Below are positions 53,076 to 61,861 of a stretch of DNA of 64,000 nt, in pieces (within the stretch, counting starts at the first letter, position 1; every line of letters begins with the position of its first letter). Location: assembly GCF_000013885.1 (NCBI RefSeq), contig NC_007959.1:230830-294829 (forward strand), given 5' to 3'. Below the pieces are notes generated by a model, which was not told where the DNA came from, ran no database searches, and was given only the letters and a program-made list of their open reading frames with translations. This stretch comes from Nitrobacter hamburgensis X14 (GTDB taxonomy: Bacteria; Pseudomonadota; Alphaproteobacteria; Rhizobiales; Xanthobacteraceae). Both the position numbers and the translations under genes were made by a program.

Positions 53076-53176
53076 CCGACGCGGTGAGCAAGGAGCAAAA
53101 CGGCGCGCGCGCAGCGGGCGTCAGAGTGAAGTAACTGGCTTGAGATTCTTTTTTTTCGACAACAAGGAGTAACCAA

Positions 53177-53476
53177 ATGGCTGAAGCAATGGGTGGTATT
53201 GCCCTGGGCATGATTGAAACTCGCGGACTGGTTCCCGCGATCGAGGCGGCGGACGCGATGACCAAGGCCGCCGAAGTGCGCTTGATCTCGCGTCAATTCG
53301 TCGGCGGCGGCTACGTCACCGTGTTGGTGCGCGGCGAGACCGGCGCGGTCAACGCGGCGGTGCGTGCCGGGGCGGACGCCTGCGAGCGCGTGGGCGACGG
53401 CTTGGTGGCCGCGCACATCATCGCGCGGGTGCACAGCGAGGTCGAGGGCATCCTGCCCAAGGCGCCGAGCGCCTGA
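53177..53476 (+). CDS. csoS1C: hexameric shell protein CsoS1 (first)
   Basis: A 99-residue BMC-H protein forming the shell facets: GIALGMIETRGLVPAIEAAD, pore loop RQFVGGGYVTVLVRGETGAV, RAGADACERVGDGLVAAHII. Good ribosome site (AAGGAG). Its naming as C, A or B by order is conventional. 102 bp after csoS4B. Confidence 0.95.
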   Translation: MAEAMGGIALGMIETRGLVPAIEAADAMTKAAEVRLISRQFVGGGYVTVLVRGETGAVNAAVRAGADACERVGDGLVAAHIIARVHSEVEGILPKAPSA

Positions 53477-53518
53477 GCGCCGCTTTTTTCTACTGCAAGC
53501 AACTGGAAGGATAACCAC

Positions 53519-53866
53519 ATGGCACACGTCAACGGCATTGCCTTGGGCATGATTGAAACCCGCGGGCTGGTTCCCGCGATCGAAGCGGCCGACGCGATGA
53601 CCAAGGCCTCGGAAGTGCGGCTGATCGGCCGGCAATTCGTCGGTGGCGGCTACGTCACCGTGTTGGTGCGCGGCGAGACCGGCGCGGTCAACGCGGCGGT
53701 GCGTGCCGGGGCTGACGCCTGCGAGCGCGTAGGCGACGGCTTGGTGGCCGCGCACATCATCGCGCGGGTGCACAACGAGGTCGAAGGCATCCTGCCGACC
53801 CAGCCTGAGGTCAACGGCGGCGGTCGCGGCGGTCGCGACGCCGAGATCACGTCCACTCGCAGCTGA
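53519..53866 (+). CDS. csoS1A: hexameric shell protein CsoS1 (second)
   Basis: A 115-residue BMC-H nearly identical to the preceding one over ~95 residues but with a 15-20 residue extension (NGGGRGGRDAEITSTRS). The same FVGGG pore loop. Extended CsoS1 paralogues (CsoS1B type) are usual as the last of the set, so csoS1B is an equally good name. Ribosome site AAGGA. Confidence 0.94.
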   Translation: MAHVNGIALGMIETRGLVPAIEAADAMTKASEVRLIGRQFVGGGYVTVLVRGETGAVNAAVRAGADACERVGDGLVAAHIIARVHNEVEGILPTQPEVNGGGRGGRDAEITSTRS

Positions 53867-53884
53867 TCCGGCGCGGAACGTATT

Positions 53885-54279
53885 ATGGCGGTCGATCGGC
53901 GAATCCTGGGCGGGCACACGCGCGCGCTCAGCCACGAGTTGGCGGCGTGCAGCAGTATCTCGCCCGAGCGTGCTCGCACGCCGGTCGGGAGATACCGAGC
54001 TGGCGCGCAATCTACGCGCCGGGGCGGAGCAATCGGGTTATGCCGAGCCTTTGATGGAGCGGCAGATCCTGCTGGGTATGACACCTTGCGGCGGGCGGTT
54101 GCCCGCGGCGCGGCTGGGCCGAGCAACGGCTCGGAGTCGAGGCCCTGCAGATTTATGCAGACACGCTGACGTATACGCGCAGGCTACGCGGCAAGGACAC
54201 CGCGTCGCTGTTCGAAGGTTTTCTACAGGAGGCGCGAGCGCATCTCGACCACGTCGTCACCCAGATCGAACCGGGGTAG
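53885..54279 (+). pseudogene. carboxysome-linked bacterioferritin-like gene, frameshifted
   Basis: A bacterioferritin-family remnant at the position where many alpha-carboxysome operons carry one. MAVDRRILGGHTRALSHELA opens in one frame, ELARNLRAGAEQSGYAEPLM is in another, and WAEQRLGVEALQIYADTLTY, RRLRGKDTASLFEGFLQEA and HLDHVVTQIEPG are in a further one. At least two frameshifts. All neighbours are intact, so loss of this gene appears tolerated. Confidence 0.7.
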
Positions 54280-54286
54280 GACACCC

Positions 54287-54553
54287 ATGACTGATGATTT
54301 CCAAGGCTGGGAGCGTCGCGACAAGCCGCCCACATTGTTTCGTCGCTTCGCGTTTGCGCAATATGCACAGACCCGCGCCTTCCTTGACGCGCTGTCGTTG
54401 CTGTCCGAGGAGATGCGGCGCCATCCGCAGAACATCAACTTCGGCACCACCTACGTCAACGTCACCTTGGGGGCGGCCGACGACGCCACGCTCAGCGCCG
54501 AGGACGAGCTGTTCGCCCGGCGAATCGCCGCTCTAGCCGAGCGCGGGGAGTGA
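54287..54553 (+). CDS. acrAF: RuBisCO assembly factor acRAF
   Basis: An 88-residue protein of the pterin-4a-carbinolamine dehydratase-like fold found in alpha-carboxysome operons: WERRDKPPTLFRRFAFAQYA, TRAFLDALSLLSEEMRRHPQ and NINFGTTYVNVTLGAADD. The catalytic His set of true dehydratases is not retained. acRAF is known to assist L8S8 RuBisCO assembly. Followed 3 bp later by mcdA. Confidence 0.88.
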   Translation: MTDDFQGWERRDKPPTLFRRFAFAQYAQTRAFLDALSLLSEEMRRHPQNINFGTTYVNVTLGAADDATLSAEDELFARRIAALAERGE

Positions 54554-54556
54554 GCT

Positions 54557-55192
54557 ATGGGCGGCCCACGGATCATCGCTGTGATCAACCAGAAAGGCGG
54601 CGCCGGCAAGACCACCGTGGCCATGCATCTCGGCGCAGGCTTGGCGCGGCGCGCACCGGCGGTGGTGGTCGATCTGGACCCGCAGGGCTCGGCCACGCAA
54701 TGGGCTGCGGCAGGCACACAATCCTTTCCCGCCACGGTCAAGCAGTTACGCGTGGGCGCGGGTGCGATCGATCTGCGGCGGGACTTTCGCGCCTACCCCT
54801 TCGTCGTGCTGGACTGCCCGCCGGCGGTCGACAGCCGTGCGGCGGCGCTGGCGCTACAAAGCTGCGACGTGGCTGTCATCCCGGTGCTGCCATCGCCGGT
54901 GGATCTGTGGGCCAGCCTGCGGCTGCCGCAGGACATCGATGAGGCCGGGCAACTCAATCCCCGGCTGCGCGCTTACCTGCTGCTGAACCAGATCGAGGCG
55001 CGCAGCGCGCTGTCGGCGGCGATGCAGGAGGCGTTGGCCGAGTTCGGCCTGCCAGTGCTGCGCACCCCGGTGCGTCGCCGCGGCATCTACAAGACCGCTG
55101 CGCTTGAGGGCGTGTCGGCATACCAGTTGGGCGCGCGCGGGCAAAGTGCCGTCGCGGAGATCGAAGGCCTCATAGAGGAGATCCTTGCATGA
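54557..55192 (+). CDS. mcdA: carboxysome-positioning ParA-type ATPase McdA
   Basis: A 211-residue ParA/MinD ATPase. Deviant Walker A KGGAGKTT at residues 13-20, Walker A' VVVDLDPQGSATQW, Walker B FVVLDCPPAV. It forms gradients on the nucleoid that space carboxysomes through McdB. Start ATG 54557. It overlaps mcdB by four bases. Alternative reading as a plasmid ParA is less likely given the position. Confidence 0.92.
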   Translation: MGGPRIIAVINQKGGAGKTTVAMHLGAGLARRAPAVVVDLDPQGSATQWAAAGTQSFPATVKQLRVGAGAIDLRRDFRAYPFVVLDCPPAVDSRAAALALQSCDVAVIPVLPSPVDLWASLRLPQDIDEAGQLNPRLRAYLLLNQIEARSALSAAMQEALAEFGLPVLRTPVRRRGIYKTAALEGVSAYQLGARGQSAVAEIEGLIEEILA

Positions 55193-55401
55193 CCAGCATC
55201 AAAGATAAGCTCGCCAGCAGCGTACGTCAGGCCAAGACCGCTGCAGAGCCCGCCCCCGCTGACAAGGCGGCGGCACACAAGACGCCGCCCTCGGCCGCCA
55301 CCGCCACCAAGGCGGCCGAGCCCGCGCCTGCAGATTCACTGGCGGCTGAGCCGCCGTCGAGCGTGCAGGAGTTGTTTCCCGACCGCATTTGGCCGGATTG
55401 A
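55189..55401 (+). CDS. mcdB: carboxysome-positioning adaptor McdB (alpha type)
   Basis: A 70-residue disordered protein, Ala/Pro/Lys-rich, ending ELFPDRIWPD; the C-terminal Trp in such a motif is the hallmark of alpha-carboxysome McdB. It binds carboxysomes and stimulates McdA. ATGA overlap with mcdA. Short even for the family. Confidence 0.85.
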   Translation: MTSIKDKLASSVRQAKTAAEPAPADKAAAHKTPPSAATATKAAEPAPADSLAAEPPSSVQELFPDRIWPD

Positions 55402-55420
55402 GTATTTCAGGAACCCGATC

Positions 55421-56344
55421 ATGCGTGACGATCCCTCCCTGCGCGGCTACCTGCCGCGACGCGACCCGGCCTTTCACATGCCCGCGGCCTCTGCCGCGTC
55501 CGGCGGCGTGGCCCTGCACGCGGTAACCGATACGGCCGGCACTGCGGCCGTACTCGATGCCTACCGCGTCACCAAGGAGCCCTACTACCGCGCGGTGGCC
55601 GATGAAGTCGGGCTGTATGAAGCCGCCTATTCGGTCCGCATGCCGATGATGCTGAAGGGTCCGACGGGTTGCGGCAAGACGCGCTTTGTCGAATACATCG
55701 CGTGGAAACTCGGCAAGCCGCTGGTCACGGTCGCCTGCAACGAAGACATGACCGCCAGCGACCTGGTCGGCCGCTTTCTGCTCGACGCCAGCGGCACCCG
55801 CTGGCAGGACGGGCCGCTGACCATGGCCGCGCGTTTCGGCGGGATTTGCTATCTCGACGAAGTGGTCGAGGCGCGGCAGGACACCACGGTTGTGATTCAC
55901 TCCCTGACCGACGCGCGGCGCATTCTGCCGCTGGAGAAAAAGGGCGAGATCGTCGAGGCCCATCCGGATTTCCAGGTGGTTATCTCGTACAACCCCGGCT
56001 ACCAGTCGCTGATGAAGGATCTGAAGCAGTCGACCAAGCAACGGTTCGGCGCGCTGGACTTCAACTACCCCGAGCACGAGGTCGAGGCCGAGATCGTCGT
56101 GCACGAGAGCGGCGTTGCGTTGGACGCGGCAAAAAAGCTGGTGCACATCGCCGAACATGCGCGCAACCTCAAAGGCCATGGGCTGGATGAGGGCATCTCG
56201 ACCCGCATGCTAATCTACGCTGGCTCGCTGATTTCTCGCGGCGTCGCGCCGCTGGCGGCCTGCCGGGTGGCGCTGGTGCGCCCGATCACCGACGATCTCG
56301 ATATGCGTGACGCGCTCGATTCCGCGGTGACGACTTATTTTTGA
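55421..56344 (+). CDS. cbbQ: RuBisCO activase AAA+ subunit CbbQ
   Basis: A 307-residue MoxR-type AAA+ ATPase. Walker A GPTGCGKTRF at 80-89, Walker B ICYLDEVVEA, sensor region SYNPGYQSLMKDLKQSTKQR. With CbbO it removes inhibitory sugar phosphates from RuBisCO. The N-terminal ~45 residues extend beyond the shorter CbbQ forms, as in carboxysome-linked CbbQ. 19 bp after mcdB. Confidence 0.93.
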   Translation: MRDDPSLRGYLPRRDPAFHMPAASAASGGVALHAVTDTAGTAAVLDAYRVTKEPYYRAVADEVGLYEAAYSVRMPMMLKGPTGCGKTRFVEYIAWKLGKPLVTVACNEDMTASDLVGRFLLDASGTRWQDGPLTMAARFGGICYLDEVVEARQDTTVVIHSLTDARRILPLEKKGEIVEAHPDFQVVISYNPGYQSLMKDLKQSTKQRFGALDFNYPEHEVEAEIVVHESGVALDAAKKLVHIAEHARNLKGHGLDEGISTRMLIYAGSLISRGVAPLAACRVALVRPITDDLDMRDALDSAVTTYF

Positions 56345-56435
56345 GCGTCTCCGAGCGGCTTCCGAGCCGTGAGGTGGGAAAGGAAACTTGAGGTCGGCCA
56401 AGGCAGCATCGCCAGGCAGTCCGAATTTACACATC

Positions 56436-58796
56436 ATGGCCATCCACCTCGACGAATTCCAGGAACTCCTCGACGAACTGCCCGGCGGTGCGCAGGAGCT
56501 GCTGCGCGCGTCATGGAACGAGGCGGCGCGAGCCCTTAGCTCGCGCGGGCTGGACAACTATCTCAAGGGCGCGGTGGCGCTGCACCAACTCGGTCGCGGC
56601 GAGGAGCTGGTGGTCAGTTTCATCCAGTCCATGCCGGAGGTGGGACGCGCGATCGGTGAGGACGTGCTGCCCGATCTGGTCAACTTTCTGCTGGGCATGG
56701 CGTCCAAAACCTCGGGGCAGGTCTTGGCTCTGATCGCCAGCACCGCGCCGCTGGTGGCGTACCGCGTGGGCGATGCCGATCTGTTTCGCCGCTATCTGAA
56801 GGTGCTGGAGATCGTGGCGGCGCAGGTTCCGCGCGGCCTGCGGCCGATGCTGGAAAACCTCGACCGTCTGCTCAATCAGCTTACGCTGGGCGGGCTGCGC
56901 CGCTGGGTGCAATGGGGTGCGCAGGCGTACAAGACCGATTTCGAAGGGCAGGCGGTCTATTTCGGGCTGCAGAGCGCCGATGCGCAGGCCGTGCTGCAGC
57001 AGGAACGCAAGGGCACACTGTTCGTCGACATCCAGCGGCGGCTCAACATCTATATGCGTGCGATCTGGGGCCGCGATTTTTTTCTGCGCCCCACCGCCGG
57101 CGACTACGAGAGCCGCGACGGGCTCAGGCCGTACATCGAGCATTATGTCATCCACATCGCAGACGCCTATGACGACTACAAACCCCAGGGCGATGCGACC
57201 GCGCCCGAGCAGGTCGTCAGCGCTCTTGAGATCTACCGCGCCGCCGCCAACCACTGCGCGGCGCATCTGGTGTTCACCCAGACGCCGCTGTCGATGCAGC
57301 AGCTGCTGCCGGTGCAGATGGCGGTGATCGAGCTTTTCGAGGATGCCCGGGTGGAGGAACTGGCGATCCGCAGGTTCCCCGGGATGCGCCAAGCCTGGCT
57401 GGCGCTGCATCCGGTGTTCGACTACTCGGCCCAGCCGCAGACCGTCGGTGAATTGCTTGACCGCCTCGCCCGCGCCCTGCTCGACCTCGACTCGACCGAC
57501 CCGCACCCATTTGTGCGGCAGGGCGTGGCCGCGTTTCGCACCCAGTCCGATCTGGACAGCAATCAGGTGAGCTGGAATCTGGGTGTGGATTTATCGCACC
57601 GCCTGTTCGAACTCGACCTGCCGACCTACCACAAGCTCACCGATGCGCTCAGCGCCATCTATCGCGACGACAACCGTGCCGTCTGGCATCTGGAGGAATA
57701 CGACGAGGCGCAGGTGCTGGCCGCCACCTGGGAGACCCGCCAGCAGGTGCGCAAAAAAGTCAACGTGATGGAGATGGTCAACGAGGTGGACAACGAGTTC
57801 GCCGGCGACGATGCGCAGGAGGTGTGGGAGCTCCCCACCGAGTTCTATCTCGACCAGGAAGACGTGACCATCAACTCGCTCGAAGGCCGCCCGCCGGTCT
57901 CCGAGCCCTTCCACTATCCCGAGTGGGACTATCAGATCCAACTGGAGCGGCCCAATTGGGTGACGTTGCTTGAGTACCATCCGCTGATGGGCGAGCTGGA
58001 GGTGATCGAGGGCATCATCCTCGAGCACAAGCCGGTGATCTCGCGACTCAAGTTCCTGATCGAGTCGATGGTGCCGCAGGGCATGCAGCGCATCCGCCAC
58101 ATGGAGGACGGCGACGAGATCGATATCAACGCCGCGGTGCGCGCGATGATCGACATCCGCATCGGCCAACAGCACGATCCGCGCATCATGATACGCTACA
58201 AGCGCGCGCTGCGCGATCTGGCGGTATTGGTTCTGCTGGATACATCCGAGTCGTCCAACGACAAGGTGCGCGGCCACGACTACACGGTCATGGACCTCAC
58301 CCGCGCCGCCACGGTATTGCTGGCCGGTGCGCTCGACCGCATCGGCGACCCGTTTGCCATTCATGGCTTTTGTTCTGACGGCCGGCACGATGTGCACTAC
58401 CAACGCTTCAAGGACTTCGACCAGCCGTATGACGATTCGGTCAAGACGCGGCTGGCGGGGATGAAAGGGCGGCTCTCCACCCGCATGGGTGCAGCGTTGC
58501 GCCACGCCGCCCACTACCTGGCGGAGCAGCCCAAGAGCAAGCGCGTGGTGTTCGTCGTCACCGACGGCGAGCCGGCCGACAACGATGTGACCGATCCGCA
58601 ATACCTGCGCCACGACGCCAAAGCCGCGGTGGAAGAGCTCGGCCGCCAGGGCATCACGGTGTATGCGCTGTCGCTCGACCCGCATGCCGACCAGTATGTG
58701 TCGCGCATCTTCGGCATGAAGAACTTCACCGTTATCGACCAGGCCGAGCGCCTGCCGGAAAAACTGCCCATGCTCTACATGAGCCTGACGCGGTGA
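56436..58796 (+). CDS. cbbO: RuBisCO activase adaptor CbbO (VWA domain)
   Basis: A 786-residue partner of CbbQ. The C-terminal von Willebrand A domain has an intact MIDAS: Asp602-Thr-Ser604-Glu-Ser606 in LLDTSESSND, with RLSTRMGAALRHAAHYLAEQ and VFVVTDGEPADNDV later. The N-terminal region binds the CbbQ ring. Start placed at ATG 56436 (MAIHLDEFQELLDELPGG); the ribosome site is weak and an upstream in-frame ATG at 56388 is possible. Confidence 0.93.
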   Translation: MAIHLDEFQELLDELPGGAQELLRASWNEAARALSSRGLDNYLKGAVALHQLGRGEELVVSFIQSMPEVGRAIGEDVLPDLVNFLLGMASKTSGQVLALIASTAPLVAYRVGDADLFRRYLKVLEIVAAQVPRGLRPMLENLDRLLNQLTLGGLRRWVQWGAQAYKTDFEGQAVYFGLQSADAQAVLQQERKGTLFVDIQRRLNIYMRAIWGRDFFLRPTAGDYESRDGLRPYIEHYVIHIADAYDDYKPQGDATAPEQVVSALEIYRAAANHCAAHLVFTQTPLSMQQLLPVQMAVIELFEDARVEELAIRRFPGMRQAWLALHPVFDYSAQPQTVGELLDRLARALLDLDSTDPHPFVRQGVAAFRTQSDLDSNQVSWNLGVDLSHRLFELDLPTYHKLTDALSAIYRDDNRAVWHLEEYDEAQVLAATWETRQQVRKKVNVMEMVNEVDNEFAGDDAQEVWELPTEFYLDQEDVTINSLEGRPPVSEPFHYPEWDYQIQLERPNWVTLLEYHPLMGELEVIEGIILEHKPVISRLKFLIESMVPQGMQRIRHMEDGDEIDINAAVRAMIDIRIGQQHDPRIMIRYKRALRDLAVLVLLDTSESSNDKVRGHDYTVMDLTRAATVLLAGALDRIGDPFAIHGFCSDGRHDVHYQRFKDFDQPYDDSVKTRLAGMKGRLSTRMGAALRHAAHYLAEQPKSKRVVFVVTDGEPADNDVTDPQYLRHDAKAAVEELGRQGITVYALSLDPHADQYVSRIFGMKNFTVIDQAERLPEKLPMLYMSLTR

Positions 58797-58809
58797 GGGT
58801 GGGCTGAGG

Positions 58810-59442
58810 ATGAAGATCACCCTGCGCACCTACGTGTTCATGGACGCGCTGCAGCCGCAGCTGGCATCCTACATCGCGACGTCCTCGCAAGGCTTTCTGC
58901 CGGTGCCCGGCGATGCCTGCATGTGGATCGAGGTCGCGCCCGGCATGGCGGTGCACAACCTCTCGGACACGGCGCTGAAAAAAACCAATGTGCGCATGGG
59001 CGAGCAAGTCGTCGAGCGCGCTTTCGGCTCGATGGAGCTCCACTTCCGCAACCAGAGCGAGGTGCTCGCCGCGGGCGAACTGATCCTGCGGCAGCTCAAC
59101 ACCACCATGGAGTCGCGGCTGCGCTGCAAGGTGGCGTGGAACGAGATCATCCGCGCCATCACCCCCGACCACGCGACACTGATCAACCGCCAGTTGCGCA
59201 AGGGCTCGATGATCCTGCCCGGCAAGAGCATGTTCATCCTGGAGGTCGAGCCGGCGGGCTATATCGTCTATGCCGCCAACGAGGCCGAGAAGGCCGCGCA
59301 CATCACCCTGGTCGACGTCAAGGCCTTCGGTTCCTTCGGCCGCCTGACCATGATGGGCAACGAGGCCGAGGCTGAGGAAGCGCAGCGCGCGGCGCTGGCC
59401 GCGATCGAGCGCTTGAACCAGCGCGCCGTCCCACACGTGTGA
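58810..59442 (+). CDS. csoS1D: tandem-domain shell protein CsoS1D
   Basis: A 210-residue BMC-T with two BMC domains in tandem: TYVFMDALQPQLASYIATSS, GFLPVPGDACMWIEVAPGMA, ERAFGSMELHFRNQSEVLAA and, at the end of the second domain, NEAEKAAHITLVDVKAFGSF. It forms trimers (pseudohexamers) with a gated pore for larger metabolites. Ribosome site GAGGA. 13 bp after cbbO. Confidence 0.92.
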   Translation: MKITLRTYVFMDALQPQLASYIATSSQGFLPVPGDACMWIEVAPGMAVHNLSDTALKKTNVRMGEQVVERAFGSMELHFRNQSEVLAAGELILRQLNTTMESRLRCKVAWNEIIRAITPDHATLINRQLRKGSMILPGKSMFILEVEPAGYIVYAANEAEKAAHITLVDVKAFGSFGRLTMMGNEAEAEEAQRAALAAIERLNQRAVPHV

Positions 59443-59447
59443 GCCCC

Positions 59448-60275
59448 ATGGAAATCGACTCCATCGCAAAAAAGCTGCTGTTCTCCACTGTGCGAGTGGA
59501 TACCGAGCTCGAGGATGGCAGCACCGGCTCGGGCACGGCTTTCATCCTCAGCCACGCCCATGCCCGGGGCAGCACGCCGTTTATCGTCACGAACCGCCAT
59601 CTGGTCGAGGGCGTGCGCCGCGGCGGCCTGGTGTTCACCCAGACAAGCGAGGGCAAGCCGGCATTTGGCCAGCGCTTTCAGCTCAATATCGACGACTTCC
59701 CCGCGGCATGGTTCGTCCACCCCGATCCCGAGGTCGATCTGGCCATCGTGCCGCTGCGACCGCTCGAGCGTGCGGCGCGCGATCTTGGTGTGCAGCTGTA
59801 TTACCACGCGATCGACAGCCAGAGCATTCCCGATGCGGCCACGGTGCGGGGTTTCGACGCGCTCGAGGAGGTGCTGTTCGTCGGCTATCCCAGTGGGGTG
59901 TGGGATCAGGTCAACCTCATGCCCATTCTGCGCCGCGGCACCACGGCCACGCCGCTGGAACTCGACTTCGAGGGACACAAGCAATTCCTGATCGATGCCG
60001 CAGTGTATCCCGGATCGAGCGGCAGCCCGGTATTCGTGGTGCGCGACGATCCGCTGCGTCCGCGCGGCGACTCGGCGCGCACCATCTGGTTCGCCGGGGT
60101 GGTGGCGGCGGTGTTCTTCCGCGAAGAGGCCAACCAACTCGTGCCCGGGCCGGTGCCGGCGCAGACCCAGGCTCAGTCCATCGGCGCGGAAATGATCGAC
60201 CTCGGCCTGGTGATCAAGTCCGAATCCGTACGCGAGCTCATCGACGCATACGTACACAAATGGCTGTCTGACTAA
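59448..60275 (+). CDS. trypsin-like serine peptidase at the end of the carboxysome operon
   Basis: A 275-residue protein with the chymotrypsin-fold triad: His51 (VTNRHLVEG), Asp97 (PDPEVDLAIVPL) and Ser191 (VYPGSSGSPVFVV). No signal peptide, so it is cytosolic. Start ATG 59448; GTG 59439, overlapping the csoS1D stop region, is an alternative. It follows csoS1D within 5 bp and is therefore probably cotranscribed. Its substrate is unknown; maturation or turnover of carboxysome or DAB proteins is a possibility only. Confidence 0.8.
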   Translation: MEIDSIAKKLLFSTVRVDTELEDGSTGSGTAFILSHAHARGSTPFIVTNRHLVEGVRRGGLVFTQTSEGKPAFGQRFQLNIDDFPAAWFVHPDPEVDLAIVPLRPLERAARDLGVQLYYHAIDSQSIPDAATVRGFDALEEVLFVGYPSGVWDQVNLMPILRRGTTATPLELDFEGHKQFLIDAAVYPGSSGSPVFVVRDDPLRPRGDSARTIWFAGVVAAVFFREEANQLVPGPVPAQTQAQSIGAEMIDLGLVIKSESVRELIDAYVHKWLSD

Positions 60276-60569
60276 AGCCGCCCGCGCCGTGGCTACGATG
60301 TCGGGCATGAATGCACCGGACGCCCTGTCCGCGGTTTCGGTCGTGGTGGTTGCGTATTTCGCGAAAGCGGGAGAGCAGTTTCGCCAATTGAAGGACAGTA
60401 GTTTCGCTAAATCGCAAAACAGCGAGGCGCTTATTCCCGCTGTGGTCTCATCAGTCAGCCGCAGCCTGCGAGTTCATCTTTTGAACTGTCTCTGCATCAA
60501 CGCAACCTCGACCGGATGCTCGGCGGCTGGTCCGTCCGCAGGCGTCTTGAGGACCGGCAGCCAAGGGCA
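60276..60569. other. junction sequence at right edge of the carboxysome island
   Basis: A frame beginning at 60289 (MATMSGMNAPDALSAVSVVV) is open but reads like chance coding up to the DabA scrap. No gene is supported. This is where island sequence changes to alphaproteobacterial debris. Confidence 0.4.
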
Positions 60570-60714
60570 AATCAATGTTGATGATCAAATCTCACCCACA
60601 GCTCTCGATGCGGATGCCATCATTGCGGCTGCCGAACGAGCCGCTCGCGCTATCCCACCTCTTTGGTCGCTAGAGCATTTTTGCATTGAATTTACGCGTA
60701 TCCGACATGAGTGA
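60570..60714 (+). pseudogene. N-terminal scrap of a second, different DabA (DUF2309)
   Basis: The frame TALDADAIIAAAERAARAIP, PLWSLEHF resembles the start of alphaproteobacterial DUF2309/DabA proteins, which have IPPLWPL before the VNPF motif. Homology ends about 60688, just before that motif. It is clearly not from the two DAB1 copies. The rest of the gene is gone. Confidence 0.5.
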
Positions 60715-60783
60715 AGTAATTTACGCACTCGGTTGGTGTGAACAGATCGAGGATTGACCCGATTTTGTCCCAGAGGACGGGCA

Positions 60784-60900
60784 AGCGTTGCAACGTCTGC
60801 TGAGCCGCTCACACAGCGGCAAAACGTTGGCCGTGGAACGAGTGACGGAGAATCGCAGTAAGAGAACGCCGGGGGTGGACGGCAAGATAAGATCATAGAG
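60784..60900 (+). pseudogene. group II intron reverse transcriptase N-terminal fragment
   Basis: LQRLLSRSHSGKTLAVERVT followed by ENRSKRTPGVDGK matches the RT0/RT1 region of group II intron proteins. The frame ends at TAG about 60900 and no further RT motif follows. Confidence 0.6.
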
Positions 60901-61015
60901 TTTGGCAATCACTTCGAGCGCTATTGGCGGCAGATCATTCTTTACTCCGGAACCAATCGTTTGGCACGCGTGATTGACTTCGCCACGGCAAAACCGCGGT
61001 CGAGTACCCAAACCC

Positions 61016-61239
61016 GAGGGAAAGATCGAGCGCTGGCATCAGACCCTGAAGAACCGCATCCTGCTCGACAACTATTACTTGCTTGGCGATCTCAAGCGGC
61101 AGAGAGCATCGACAACCTGACCCCGGCTGACGTTTACTTCGGAAGGGCCGAGCCGAGATGATCCTGGTCGAGCGTCAACGCATCAAGCGCGCCACTATCG
61201 CAAACTGCCGCTTGCAGCATCGACTGCAGGCCGCTTAAA
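61016..61239 (+). pseudogene. IS3-family orfB C-terminal fragment with internal deletion
   Basis: EGKIERWHQTLKNRILLDNY (containing the catalytic Glu) is followed, after a deletion, by IDNLTPADVYFGRAE and then MILVERQRIKRATIANCRL and QHRLQAA in another frame. Not functional. Confidence 0.7.
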
Positions 61240-61427
61240 CTCTAACACTGATGAGCCAGAGCCTTCCTTCTCAAAATCCCTAGTCAGTCTCAAGTTATTT
61301 GATGACGGACAACTCATGCCGATCCTGGTCAGTATTTGGAATGTAACCCGCGATCGGTGGGATCGCCCTATTCGGGGTCGGCCGCTGGATTCTTATAAAT
61401 TCTCGTTTGATAATCGGAGCGAAAGGA

Positions 61428-61676
61428 ATGTCTCAGTTTGACGGTGCCGTTAAAGAAATCGACACCCGGATCGCTTGGGTTCTTGCACATCGGGAAATGA
61501 GCTGTTGGCTTAAGGAGGCGCTTAAGTCGGCGCTCAACCGCGACCCTTTCGATATCCTGAACGACCTCGAAATTCTCAACCACCTTCTACGCGCCCGGTC
61601 CGATGCGCTGATTGGACAATCGCTAGGCGAACGTAGCGGCGGAGGCGATGATTCCAGCTCTGGACCCACTATTTGA
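61428..61676 (+). CDS. conserved small hypothetical protein
   Basis: An 82-residue helical protein: MSQFDGAVKEIDTRIAWVLA, REMSCWLKEALKSALNRDPF, ILNDLEILNHLLRARSDALI. It resembles small proteins I know from rhizobial plasmids, function unknown. AAAGGA precedes the ATG. The 61,240-61,427 stretch before it holds nothing recognised. Confidence 0.6.
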   Translation: MSQFDGAVKEIDTRIAWVLAHREMSCWLKEALKSALNRDPFDILNDLEILNHLLRARSDALIGQSLGERSGGGDDSSSGPTI

Positions 61677-61861
61677 CCGGCTGCGCCGCGAAGGTTGCTG
61701 CAGCCTTTCTTGGTACGGTGTAGCGAGGTCCAGCACGTCCTTATCTTTAGATGCCGTAATGGGCCGGCCTTCGCGGCATAGCCAGGTTGGGCGGCTGTTC
61801 CTCAGAATGATGGTGTTGAAACGGAGTCCGAGCGATCGGCTCCAAGCATCATGAGATACGA

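Noticed and set aside
54557..55401. Plasmid partition parA/parB pair
   Set aside because: The ATPase and its small partner sit inside the carboxysome operon and the partner ends with the McdB-type C-terminal Trp motif, so McdA/McdB fits better.
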